Below, one piece after another: positions 36,093 through 45,140 of a DNA stretch of 64,000 nucleotides; within the stretch, counting starts at the first letter, position 1, and each line of letters starts with the position of its first letter. The stretch comes from Methanolobus zinderi (GTDB lineage Archaea; Halobacteriota; Methanosarcinia; Methanosarcinales; Methanosarcinaceae): assembly GCF_013388255.1 (NCBI RefSeq), contig NZ_CP058215.1, forward strand, positions 124,001-188,000, given 5' to 3'. The translations under genes were made by a program, and so were the position numbers. The notes under the pieces are model-generated. The model searched no databases. It saw nothing but the letters and a program-made list of their open reading frames with translations, and had not been told where the DNA came from.

Positions 36093-37076
36093 TTACCTCC
36101 TCACCCTTTGCATCATTCGCATGCGGTCTTTGGTGTTGGCTTCCTCTTCCCGTATCGTCCTGCCGGTATAATGCAGGAAAACATCCTCAAGAGTGGGTTT
36201 GTGGATAGAGATATCATCAATGCTTATCCCCTTTTCAGAAGAGAGATTCACGATCTCTGCAACATGCTGTCCCGCATTCTGAAGACTTATAGTGAGCGAG
36301 CTGTCATGAAGGTCCAGATGCTTGACCCATGTCTGATCTTTGATTATTTCATAGAGATCATCCCTTTGCGGAGAATGGATTGTTATTACATCTCCCCCTA
36401 TGGAATCCTTGAGCTTTTCCGGAGTGTCACTTGCGATGATCTTACCCCGGTCAATTATTGCCACCCTGTTGCAGAGCTTGTCCGCTTCGTCCATATAATG
36501 AGTGGTGAGAATTAGCGTAATCCCTTTTTCCCCGTTGAGCTTCTCGATATAATCCCAGAGGTGATTCCTTGTCTGTGGGTCAAGACCCAGAGTGGGTTCA
36601 TCCAGGAAAAGTACATCCGGCTCGTGAAGTAATCCTCTTGCTATCTCAAGACGCCTTCGCATCCCACCGGAATAGGTTTTTACGAGATTGTCCTTTTTAT
36701 CTTCTAGCTCAACCAGTTTCAGAAGTTCTGCTATCTTTTTCTGCCTCTCTTCTTTTGGCACACGATAGAGCCTTCCGTGAAAATCCATGTTCTCATAGGC
36801 TGTCAGCTCTTCATCGAGACTCTGGTCCTGAAACACTATCCCTATGGACTTTCTTACATCATCCTCATTTTTCAGGATATCGAAACCATTAACATAAGCC
36901 TTTCCGGATGTCGGTTTAAGTGTGGTTGAAAGCATAGACATAGTTGTGGTCTTTCCTGCACCGTTGGGGCCAAGCAAACCAAAGATCTCACCCTTGCCTA
37001 TGCTGAAGGAAATACTGTCAACAGCAACGAATCCGTCGAATTCCTTTGTGAGGTTCTCAACCTCTATTGCAAACAT
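36093..37076 (-). CDS. ABC exporter ATP-binding protein (DrrA family)
   Basis: A 327-residue ATPase. Walker A is GPNGAGKTT (about 37-45), the Q-loop VFQDQSLDEELTAYENM, signature YSGGMRRRLEIARGL, Walker B VLFLDEPTLGLDP, and H-loop LTTHYMDEADKLC. A C-terminal extension of about 100 residues is typical of DrrA exporters. It is flanked by its permease gene downstream and a TetR gene upstream (4 nt gap), one operon on the minus strand. Confidence 0.92.
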   Translation of the reverse strand: MFAIEVENLTKEFDGFVAVDSISFSIGKGEIFGLLGPNGAGKTTTMSMLSTTLKPTSGKAYVNGFDILKNEDDVRKSIGIVFQDQSLDEELTAYENMDFHGRLYRVPKEERQKKIAELLKLVELEDKKDNLVKTYSGGMRRRLEIARGLLHEPDVLFLDEPTLGLDPQTRNHLWDYIEKLNGEKGITLILTTHYMDEADKLCNRVAIIDRGKIIASDTPEKLKDSIGGDVITIHSPQRDDLYEIIKDQTWVKHLDLHDSSLTISLQNAGQHVAEIVNLSSEKGISIDDISIHKPTLEDVFLHYTGRTIREEEANTKDRMRMMQRVRR

Positions 37077-37080
37077 TTGA

Positions 37081-37683
37081 TTAATCCCCGATACCTTCGA
37101 ATAACATATCTATTTTTGCGGATATGTCCCCGGAGAAGGAAAAATCGTTATCGGATCTCAGCCATACGATAAGCGTGTGGAGATAGATGACATTCAGCAT
37201 CTCAGCTGCTTTTTTCAGATCGGTGCTACTCCTGATCTCTCCGTTCCCCACACCCTCCTCAAGCAAACCATAAAGAATCCTGTTGAACCGGTTATGCATG
37301 CTTTTTTCATCATCCGGTTTTAATCCGGAGTGCACCACATACCTTTTGTATTCCAGTATGAAGAGTTTTGAGAGTTCTTTGTCCTTCTCATAGCTTTCCG
37401 CCAGACGGACCAGAAAACTCTTTATCTTTTCCCTGCTTGGAGCGTTCTTTGACCTTTCAGCTTCAAGCAGATCATTGACCAGTTCGTGTTTCTGTTCTCT
37501 GAAATAAAGAAGCAAGGATTCCTTGGTAGGGAAATAGTTGAAGAATGTGCCTTTTGCTATTCCCACTTCCTTTGTTATAGCATCTATGGTGGTGTTTTCA
37601 AAACCTTTTTCCTTGAACAGCCTTCCCGATACCTCGAAGATCCTGTTCTTGGTCTCGAGTTTCTTTTTCTCACGCAGGGACAT
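37081..37683 (-). CDS. TetR-family repressor of the ABC exporter operon
   Basis: A 200-residue TetR regulator. The N-terminal helix-turn-helix is in residues 24-50 (TTIDAITKEVGIAKGTFFNYFPTKESLL, of which FFNYFPTKE is the family mark); the remaining all-helical domain would bind an inducer. It is the first gene of the exporter operon, and two GGTCAT-type palindromes 43-75 nt upstream are probably its own operator. The inducer is unknown; likely a substrate of the exporter. Confidence 0.9.
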   Translation of the reverse strand: MSLREKKKLETKNRIFEVSGRLFKEKGFENTTIDAITKEVGIAKGTFFNYFPTKESLLLYFREQKHELVNDLLEAERSKNAPSREKIKSFLVRLAESYEKDKELSKLFILEYKRYVVHSGLKPDDEKSMHNRFNRILYGLLEEGVGNGEIRSSTDLKKAAEMLNVIYLHTLIVWLRSDNDFSFSGDISAKIDMLFEGIGD

Positions 37684-37725
37684 ATCTGATCCTTAATATT
37701 AACTTTAAAGGCCATTAGCAATAAA

Positions 37726-37756
37726 TATGACCGCGGTCATAAATGACCAGGGTCAT
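37726..37756. promoter_or_regulatory. Tandem operator palindromes upstream of tetR
   Basis: Two inverted repeats spaced 16 nt apart: ATGACCGCGGTCAT (37727-37740, perfect) and ATGACCAGGGTCAT (37743-37756, central AG). Both share half-site ATGACC. Position just ahead of a TetR-led operon fits an autoregulatory operator bound by two dimers. Confidence 0.72.
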
Positions 37757-37886
37757 ATTTAAGTTTTGTGCAGGTTTCACATACTGTAAAGTACTGCAAA
37801 AAAATCAGTAGATATAACCGCCAACCGGCTCGCTAATAAAACTTATGCAAAAATAAAAGAGTAAGGAATGGAAAAGCTACCCTTTA

Positions 37887-39590
37887 TCACATCGATTCAG
37901 GGGCAGCTATTCCAAGTGTGTCAAGTGCATTTGCAAGTACTATCCTTGCACAGTCCACAAGTGCAAGCCTGACAGATCTGACCTCCTCATCCTCTGCACT
38001 TATTACAGGCACGAATCTGTAGAACTGGTTGAAAGAATCGGCAAGATCCCTTGCATAGATGGCAACCGAGTGAGGTTTGAGTTCCCTTGCGGATGTTTCT
38101 ATGACACTATCAAAGGCTGCCATTTTCTTTATCAGGTCAACTTCCGTATCCTCGATCAGCAGTGACGGATCAATTGGTCTTGCAGGATCCCAGAGACCAT
38201 CCTCCTGAGCCTTTTTGAGAATACTACAGGCACGTGCATGTGAGTACTGGATAAAGGGCCCGCCTTGCTTCTCAAAATCAAGGGCTTCCTTCCAGTCGAA
38301 TACCGTTGACTTTTCAGGGGATACTTTCACGATATCATACCTGACAGCACCGATACCCACATTCCTTGCAACTTGCCTTTTAAACTCATCCGGCATCTCA
38401 GGACGGCGTTTCTCAACTTCCACATAGGCCTGGTCCTCTATCTTATCAAGCAGGTCGTCCGCCGGGATGAACTTACCTCTGCGGGTGCTCATGGAACCTT
38501 CAGGCAGGGAAACGAACTCGAATATCACGATCTCCGGTTCTTTCTTGCCTATTGCGTTCAGGGTTGCCTTGAGCTGTCCTGATATGAGTTTGTGGTCTGC
38601 TCCCAGGACATCGATCATCCTGTCGGCTCTCTCACCTTTCCATTCATGGTAGGCAAGATCACGCGTCGTGTAAAGTGATGTGCCGTCGGATCGCTGGATA
38701 ACAAGTGTCTTTTCAAAACCGTAATCAGAGAGATCCACAACAAGGGCTCCGTCATCAACTTCCGTTCTTCCGGTGGCCTTGACCTCCTCAACTATCCGGT
38801 TGACAGCACCCGAGCGGATAAAACCGGATTCATGCGGGAAACTGTCGTGTTCCACGTTCATGCGCAGCAGGGTTTCCCTGATACCTTCAACCGCCAGGGC
38901 AACTGCCTCATCGAAACTCTTGATCGTGGCCTCGTCACCCTTTTCTACAAGCTGCATACGGCTGTCGATCTCTGAAACCTTTTCAGGATTATCATTGAGC
39001 TCTGCATTGGCCTTAATGTAAACATCAGCAATCGCATGATCGGGCTTTCTTGACTTATCAAAATCGAACTGTGTAAGCGCCCAGGAGACGATAGCTATCT
39101 GGCGTCCCATATCATTGACATAGTACTGGGTTTCAACATCATAGCCCGCACGCATGAGTATACGTTTGAGGGTATCACCAATAATGGAATTGCGGATATG
39201 TCCTACATGCAGGGGACCGTTCGGATTTGCGGATGTGTGCTCCAGCAGTATCCTTCCCTCACAGAAACCTCCCCCGAAGCCGTCCTCCTCTTTCCTTATC
39301 CTGAAAACGGTTTCATCGATATAGCTTCTGTTTGCGTTTATGTTGATGTACGGACCCACTGTGGTGATCTCACCGATAAGTGAATCATCCGGCAGGAATA
39401 TTGCTTCAGCTATTCTTTCCGCAAGCTCTTTGGGATTCTGTTTTGCCTGCGCTGCAAGACGGAATGCAAGCTTTGAAGCAATGTCTGCATGCTGGGACGC
39501 TTCCAGCCCAAGGTCATCCGTCTGAAAGCCCAGTGATGCAATTGCATCTTCCAGGGCCGAACTTACCTGTTTTTTAAATTCAAGGAACAA
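37887..39590 (-). CDS. argS: Arginyl-tRNA synthetase
   Basis: A 567-residue class Ia synthetase. The HIGH motif is in HTSANPNGPLHVGHIRN (about 107-123) and the KMSKS region degenerates to MSTRRGKF, as in many archaeal ArgRS. The DALR anticodon-binding domain ends the protein. The start is TTG 39590, since GAGGTG lies 6 nt upstream and no ATG is available. It lies 20 nt behind prf1, so both are likely in one transcript. Confidence 0.94.
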   Translation of the reverse strand: MFLEFKKQVSSALEDAIASLGFQTDDLGLEASQHADIASKLAFRLAAQAKQNPKELAERIAEAIFLPDDSLIGEITTVGPYININANRSYIDETVFRIRKEEDGFGGGFCEGRILLEHTSANPNGPLHVGHIRNSIIGDTLKRILMRAGYDVETQYYVNDMGRQIAIVSWALTQFDFDKSRKPDHAIADVYIKANAELNDNPEKVSEIDSRMQLVEKGDEATIKSFDEAVALAVEGIRETLLRMNVEHDSFPHESGFIRSGAVNRIVEEVKATGRTEVDDGALVVDLSDYGFEKTLVIQRSDGTSLYTTRDLAYHEWKGERADRMIDVLGADHKLISGQLKATLNAIGKKEPEIVIFEFVSLPEGSMSTRRGKFIPADDLLDKIEDQAYVEVEKRRPEMPDEFKRQVARNVGIGAVRYDIVKVSPEKSTVFDWKEALDFEKQGGPFIQYSHARACSILKKAQEDGLWDPARPIDPSLLIEDTEVDLIKKMAAFDSVIETSARELKPHSVAIYARDLADSFNQFYRFVPVISAEDEEVRSVRLALVDCARIVLANALDTLGIAAPESM

Positions 39591-39610
39591 GATAACACCT
39601 CAAAATCCTA

Positions 39611-40858
39611 TCAGACACCAGTATTGAACCTCAGTACAGCAACAATTCCACCAAAAGCGTTGAGCAACTGGGAACCCTCGTCAAAGTCCGTGGATATGAA
39701 TTCCACCTCAGTTCCCATCTGGTCCGCAAGTTCTGACAGCTCATCCACCACGTCAACCCTTTCGACTATCTCAAGGTTGGTGCCACATTCAGGACACTGC
39801 TCCGAGAAGTCAGGTTCTTCGCCGGGTCTGAAATTCCTGCTTATCTTATTTTCATAATCGCCATTGGAACACTGGAAAGTCAGGCGCTCGGCTCTGAGAT
39901 CCTCGGATATGAGCAATATCTCAACAGCTCCGATACTCAGGTTCTGTCTTACCTGTGCTTCACCATAGGCAGCTTTACCGGAATCAGACACAAGTTCTTC
40001 CATGAAACGCTGCATCAGTTTTTTCTCGACCATGAGATCGATATCGGCGAGCCTGTCACTGGCAGCGTTCACAAGCTCTGAGAGCCCTGATTCATCAGTA
40101 TAGGCAGTATCGAAAAGCCCCAGGATCTTTCTCTGCAGCTCGTGGTGCAGGAATTCTCCTGATTCGAACTCTTCCTTTGTAGGCGAGGGACCGCCTATGA
40201 GAACACCTTCAAAGTCCTTATGATCCACTGTCAGGAATACGTCACTTGCAGCATCACCAATACGTTTGTAGAAATCATGGATGGCGATAAGCCTTAGCTG
40301 CTGGAACCTGTGAGCACTCTGACCACCCTTCCTCTGTTTGCCGGGTACTGCGGATGTGAGATGCCTGTATGATTCTATATGTTTTCCCACCAGCAGACCC
40401 ACCGTGGCCTCTCTCCTGTCGAGTACAAGCAGACCGAATGTCTTAACGTCCCTCAGCATTTCCTCAAGCGGTTCAAGGAAGAACGAGGAATCACAGTGAT
40501 ACCTATAGGTAACAATGGGCTGAGGAGGTTCTATTATGGTGGTTTCCATGTTTGTTTTATTTGCCCCTATGTCAACCGCACCGGTGAAGAACACAATACC
40601 GTTCTCGGGTACTTCCTCAACGTACCTCAGTCTCGAAAGCAGGGAATCAAGCGCACCCTGTACATTATCTTTTGTGACCTTGGATTTGATGTTCGAGGCC
40701 TGGCCGTGCTCTGTCTTGAGCTGAGAGGTAACATCGGATAGTTGCTTTGTAGTAGGGATATAAAGTGATATCAGTTCGGTACCGCGACCCTTCTTTGAGC
40801 GCAGTTCCTCCAGATGTTTCTTAAATTCATATTTAGAATGAGCAGATTGTTCTGACAT
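39611..40858 (-). CDS. prf1: Peptide chain release factor aRF1
   Basis: The 415-residue archaeal/eukaryal class I release factor that reads all three stop codons. The stop-codon domain shows NIKS (56-59, ASNIKSKVT) and YxCxxxF (Y120, C122, F126); the GGQ that triggers peptide release is at 178-180 (KGGQSAHRF); a zinc-binding C-terminal mini-domain carries CPECG. In a UAG-decoding organism this factor competes with tRNA-Pyl at amber codons. The recognition motifs look standard. The gene is 20 nt upstream of argS. Confidence 0.94.
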   Translation of the reverse strand: MSEQSAHSKYEFKKHLEELRSKKGRGTELISLYIPTTKQLSDVTSQLKTEHGQASNIKSKVTKDNVQGALDSLLSRLRYVEEVPENGIVFFTGAVDIGANKTNMETTIIEPPQPIVTYRYHCDSSFFLEPLEEMLRDVKTFGLLVLDRREATVGLLVGKHIESYRHLTSAVPGKQRKGGQSAHRFQQLRLIAIHDFYKRIGDAASDVFLTVDHKDFEGVLIGGPSPTKEEFESGEFLHHELQRKILGLFDTAYTDESGLSELVNAASDRLADIDLMVEKKLMQRFMEELVSDSGKAAYGEAQVRQNLSIGAVEILLISEDLRAERLTFQCSNGDYENKISRNFRPGEEPDFSEQCPECGTNLEIVERVDVVDELSELADQMGTEVEFISTDFDEGSQLLNAFGGIVAVLRFNTGV

Positions 40859-40982
40859 ATTGAAAATACTCCGAATTGAAGTGAACTATGATTATTTCAT
40901 ATCTTCGATTGTGGTGCATATGTACATCTAACATATAAATATAGATTGTGACACGGACCCGGACAGACCCGCATCCTGCCCG

Positions 40983-41921
40983 TCAAATAAGGTGTGAGAC
41001 CGAGCCGTCCTTTGAGAGAAGGACCACCCTGCTTATCTCCACATCATCGGCAACCTGGTATCCCAGATACTCTGCAACCTCAGCCGAGAATTCAAGTACC
41101 TCTTCATGGGATGGCATTGCTTCACGCGGAAGCCTCTTTCTGGAGAAACCCAGGTGCATGTAAGCTTTAACCTCTATATAATCCGGATCTGCCTTGCTTA
41201 TAAGTTCAGCATAAGCCTCAGGGTTGAACATATTGACACCCTTGATCAGGGTTATACGTATGACGGTCCTTGTATCCTTGTTCCGAAGAATATCGAGTGA
41301 CTCGTTTATCCTTTCCCAGAGACCGGGAGAATTCGGGACACAGACCTTTTCGTAGGTCTGCCTGTCAGGTGCGTCAAGACTCATGTAAAGCTGGGAAGGG
41401 TTGATCTTTTCCATCATCGCAGGTACGGTGCCGTTGCTTACAACAAAGGTTGTAAGGCCCTTACTTTTGAATTCCTCAATTAGTTCTGGAAGATGAGGAA
41501 AGAGTGTGGGTTCTCCTGACAGGGATATTGCCACGTGTCCGGGCTCATTGCCCTCCATCCAGAGCTCCCTTGGAGCAGAGCCGCCAAAACCGGAAATTAA
41601 CTTCCGCTGAGAATCGATACATGACCCCACTATTTCCACTGGAGAGTCCCAGCCATCGGGCATAGGGACGTCGATCTCAGTAGGTCTCCAGCAATGCAGA
41701 CACTTCTGATTACACATAAGCGTCGGCGTCATCTGGAGACAGCGGTGTGACTGAATGCCGTAAAAATGAGATTTGTAGCACTCGCCCTCGCCTTTGATAG
41801 CCCTGCCAAGCCAGAGGCAGGTCTTCACAGCAGAATGCTTGCCTGCAAGACTATATCCCTGCTTTTTCAGGAGGGATTTAAAGTCCGTAATTTCCCGTAC
41901 CTTTTGTCTTCTTCTGGACAT
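40983..41921 (-). CDS. taw1: tRNA 4-demethylwyosine synthase (radical SAM Taw1)
   Basis: A 312-residue radical SAM enzyme that converts m1G37 in tRNA-Phe to 4-demethylwyosine using pyruvate. The SAM-cluster cysteines are C70, C74, C77 (CNQKCLHCW), and three upstream cysteines (C35, C48, C61) form the second cluster typical of TYW1/Taw1; SLSGEPTLFP and YMSLDAPD are further marks. It works after Trm5-type m1G37 methylation, and a Trm5-related gene is at 34473. It is monocistronic. Confidence 0.92.
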   Translation of the reverse strand: MSRRRQKVREITDFKSLLKKQGYSLAGKHSAVKTCLWLGRAIKGEGECYKSHFYGIQSHRCLQMTPTLMCNQKCLHCWRPTEIDVPMPDGWDSPVEIVGSCIDSQRKLISGFGGSAPRELWMEGNEPGHVAISLSGEPTLFPHLPELIEEFKSKGLTTFVVSNGTVPAMMEKINPSQLYMSLDAPDRQTYEKVCVPNSPGLWERINESLDILRNKDTRTVIRITLIKGVNMFNPEAYAELISKADPDYIEVKAYMHLGFSRKRLPREAMPSHEEVLEFSAEVAEYLGYQVADDVEISRVVLLSKDGSVSHLI

Positions 41922-42004
41922 CTGGCTGTAGTTAAATTTTCAGTGTATATAAAGTATGGGTCGAACAAAATGTGTCCTGGAAATTTAATTTCACAAGATA
42001 TGTG

Positions 42005-43297
42005 TCATTCTTCTAACCGGAAAAATGTCCTGAAAATCTCGATGGAATCCAGAAAGTCCTGTTTACCCATAAGCTCCCTGGTAGAATGCATTGCCAGCAT
42101 CGGAACACCCACATCCACCACATGAACAGGCAGGTATTTGCTGAGCAAGGGACCCAGGGTCTTTCCTCCAGGTTCATCGGAATGGTTCACGAATTTCTGG
42201 TATTCAACACCGGCCCTGTCACACAATTGCTGAAAAGCCGCAATGGTCTCAACTTCCGAGGCATATGAACGATTTCCGCTGATCTTGATCGCCACACCTT
42301 TGTTCATTACAGGCTTGCTGGTGATATCGCTTTTTTCACTGTAATTGGGATGGAAGCCATGGGCACCATCAGCCGATATTACAAAGATGTCCATTGACTT
42401 AGGGGTGGATACCTGTTCAGCTCCCTTTATGCCCGCATGCACTCTTTCCAGAACAGTGCTCAGCATCATGGAGTCAGCACCCTGTCTGGTCATGGAACCT
42501 ATCTCCTCATTATCCATGAAAGCCACCATGTTGATCCCGTCCTTATGTTCCGATCCTGTAAGAGCCTTCATAGCAGCATAAACCATGGACAGATCATCTA
42601 TTCTCGGACAGGAAACAAATTCTTCTTTTGAGCCCACCAGGATGCCCTCTTCGCGACAATAGACATTCAGGTCCATGTCCAGGATATCTTCAGGACTGAC
42701 GCCGGCTTCCTTTGCAACCAGATTCAGCAGATAATCATCCTTGATCTCCTCTTCCATCAACAGGGTCATGAGAGGCTGCATTTCTTTCTGAACCTTGATC
42801 TCCATACCTTTATTGATATCACGATTCATATGGATTGCAAGATTTGGGATGGTAAGTATCGGTCTTTGGAAATCCAGGTGGATCAATTTAGGCCTGAGCA
42901 CCTCATCGGACTTCACTGCTATCCTTCCGGCTATGGACAGAGGACGATCGAACCATGCACTCAGAATAGGACCGCCATATTTCTCCACATTCAGCGTCAG
43001 CATCCCTTCACGGTCAACCTCGGGATCGGGTTTTATTCTGAATCCGGGATTATCCGTATGCGCAGCGATCATCTTTACTCCTTTTTGGAGATATTGATCG
43101 CTCCCTACAGTAAAGCCCACAAGCATGGAAGGATAGGGGGATAGATAGTATTTCCCTGAAGCTTTTAACTTCCATGGCTTATCCATATTCAATTCTGTGA
43201 AACCTTCAGCATCAAAACGCTCTTTTATGGCATCCACTGTCTGAACCGGTGCTGTCGCTTTTTTAATAAATTCAAAAAAATCACTTATATATTCCAT
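42005..43297 (-). CDS. M18-family aminopeptidase
   Basis: A 430-residue M18 metallopeptidase. Zinc ligands are visible in IAAHTDNPGFRIKP (His, Asp), in MDNEEIGSMTRQGADS (Glu pair), DAHGFHPNY-like FVISADGAHGFHP, and the late VPMLAMHSTREL (His). The family removes acidic or neutral N-terminal residues; the substrate range is unknown. It starts at MEYISDFFEF (ATG 43297); a GTG at 43306 would add three residues. Confidence 0.88.
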   Translation of the reverse strand: MEYISDFFEFIKKATAPVQTVDAIKERFDAEGFTELNMDKPWKLKASGKYYLSPYPSMLVGFTVGSDQYLQKGVKMIAAHTDNPGFRIKPDPEVDREGMLTLNVEKYGGPILSAWFDRPLSIAGRIAVKSDEVLRPKLIHLDFQRPILTIPNLAIHMNRDINKGMEIKVQKEMQPLMTLLMEEEIKDDYLLNLVAKEAGVSPEDILDMDLNVYCREEGILVGSKEEFVSCPRIDDLSMVYAAMKALTGSEHKDGINMVAFMDNEEIGSMTRQGADSMMLSTVLERVHAGIKGAEQVSTPKSMDIFVISADGAHGFHPNYSEKSDITSKPVMNKGVAIKISGNRSYASEVETIAAFQQLCDRAGVEYQKFVNHSDEPGGKTLGPLLSKYLPVHVVDVGVPMLAMHSTRELMGKQDFLDSIEIFRTFFRLEE

Positions 43298-43472
43298 ATA
43301 AACCACATGATGACAGAATCTTTTCTTTTGTCTTTGTCACCATAGTAGATAATAGATCCTAGGTATACTTATTGCTGCAAGATTAAGTGAAAAAAAGAAA
43401 AAGATTCTCCGGGAGAGAAGGGATTCATTATAAGATTCAAGCCCGGAGAAGTGAATGGATCCTATAGTTGTT

Positions 43473-44492
43473 TCAATACTTGTGGCTCTTTGCCATCTCG
43501 ACCATTGCCTGCAGGTTCTCGGTGGGTGTCTTGCTGACAATACCACATCCAGGTGCCAGCAGACCTACTCCTGCATCCAGGACCTTCTGTGATTCTTCCT
43601 TTACGACCTCAGGAGTCTGGTTCCAGAGGACATTCACAGGATCGAGGTTACCGACGATCACTGCCTTGTCCACATTTCCAACAGCTGTTGCAACATCCAC
43701 ATTCTGGTCAACACTTATGGCATCCACACCTGATGATTCCATGAGTGCAAGTCCCTTGGTGGTGTCACCACAGATGTGCAATACTACAGGTACGTTGGCC
43801 TCGTGCATTGCATCAACTATCTTTGCGTGGTATGGTACAACGAACTTCTCATAGAACTCTGCACCAATAAGCTGGGCACTTGCTGTAGGATCGATGATCA
43901 CCATTGTGTCAGCACCGTTCTCAACCATCTTCTTTGCATATGCAACACAGAAGTCTGTTGTGAATTCCATAAGTGCAAGACCGAAAGCCTCGTCTGTGAA
44001 TATGGCCATGAACCAGTCGTCACCATTGAGATGCTGTGCAAGGGAGAAAGGACCGATCATACTGCCCATGACAGGAAGTTCATCACCGTACTTGTCTGCA
44101 AGGATCCTGATAGCATCACAGACAACACCGATCCTTCCGTGGTCAAGATTGTAGCCCTTGAATTTCTCGATATCTTCTGTGTTACTTATCACATGACCGA
44201 TAACAGAGGGTTGCTGCTCCATCGTACCGGGTTTGATCTCACAGCCGAAGAACTCGGCCTCTGCGGTGATGTCAAAGGGTACACGTACAGCCTCAAAACC
44301 TACTACGGTGTGACCCGCTTCTGCGAGTGCTGCCATCTTCTCAGCATCCTCGTTGGCCTCGGGCCAGAAAGCTCCTGAAGCTTCCATCTGGTCAACGGTA
44401 CCTGTCTGTGTAACTGATATTGCAGGCATCCTGTCAACAGGTTGCCCTGTAAGTGCACGTGCTAATCTTTCTTTAGGGGTGTATTCTGCCAT
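43473..44492 (-). CDS. mtbA: Methylcobamide:CoM methyltransferase MtbA (methylamine specific), copy 1
   Basis: A 339-residue uroporphyrinogen-decarboxylase-fold zinc enzyme that moves the methyl group from a methylated corrinoid protein to coenzyme M. The zinc ligands are H239 and C241 (VLHICGDT) and C316 (APGCGIV). Among the family members its setting (MtmC, MtbC and MttC genes adjacent) indicates MtbA rather than the methanol-specific MtaA. It is nearly identical to the partial copy at 63392. Its promoter is probably GAAAAATATATATT at 44541-44554, and AGGAGC precedes the ATG. It stops at TGA. Confidence 0.92.
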   Translation of the reverse strand: MAEYTPKERLARALTGQPVDRMPAISVTQTGTVDQMEASGAFWPEANEDAEKMAALAEAGHTVVGFEAVRVPFDITAEAEFFGCEIKPGTMEQQPSVIGHVISNTEDIEKFKGYNLDHGRIGVVCDAIRILADKYGDELPVMGSMIGPFSLAQHLNGDDWFMAIFTDEAFGLALMEFTTDFCVAYAKKMVENGADTMVIIDPTASAQLIGAEFYEKFVVPYHAKIVDAMHEANVPVVLHICGDTTKGLALMESSGVDAISVDQNVDVATAVGNVDKAVIVGNLDPVNVLWNQTPEVVKEESQKVLDAGVGLLAPGCGIVSKTPTENLQAMVEMAKSHKY

Positions 44493-45140
44493 AATTTTAA
44501 GCTCCTGATATGTATAGTAAGGGGAAATCTCGATTACTAAAATATATATTTTTCTATAGCCCTCTGATTAAGTTTAAATATAAAGTGCATGAGAAATTTA
44601 GCCGCAAATGTTAAGTAAGAGAATAATTGCACAATAATATGCTAATCCATATAAGAAGTAATCACCAACAAATAAGCCCTATGATAGCTTTTTTCTTAAA
44701 GAGATCAGATTAAACAGTATAAATAAAACTTAATTATATGCAATAATAACCAGAATTCAATCAATCAGAATATGATTTGAAAATCAGTAAAGACAATAGA
44801 AAAATATAAGTAGCAGATCACGTGCCCGTTTTAGAAGCATCATAAAAGAACAATGATAAAAGTCCTTCCATAAAAAAATATCAGGATAAGACAATCATAT
44901 TAAATAAAAATGCTTTTTATCGAGATATATGTATTTTACGAGGCTCAATAATCAGCATGCACAAAAGTCCGTATTCAAAAAAGAGTTTCAGAACTAAATT
45001 TCTATAAACTGGCAAGGCAGATATACTTGAACATCATAGGAAATTATATATATGTAAGCGAAAGCAACATTATATCGGGAGAAAGCATAGACAGATTTTT
45101 GCAGACGGGTATAAAATTGCTTTGACCTTCAGGTGTAACA
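44493..45140. other. 648-nt AT-rich divergent regulatory region
   Basis: No gene seen. It separates mtbA copy 1 (minus) from the mtmB-like gene (plus). Promoter-like elements: GAAAAATATATATT on the minus strand (44541-44554, for mtbA), GAAAAATATAAGTAGCAGAT on the plus strand (44799-44818), and a TATA-like AAATTATATATATG near 45040 ahead of the mtmB-like gene. The long leader or regulator-binding space is unusual for this genome. Confidence 0.6.
44535..44554 (-). promoter_or_regulatory. mtbA copy 1 promoter (BRE/TATA)
   Basis: On the minus strand GAAAAATATATATT gives an A-rich TFB element followed by a TATA box, about 45-60 nt before the ATG of mtbA. It resembles elements found upstream of mttB and the hydantoinase-like genes. 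Confidence 0.55.
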
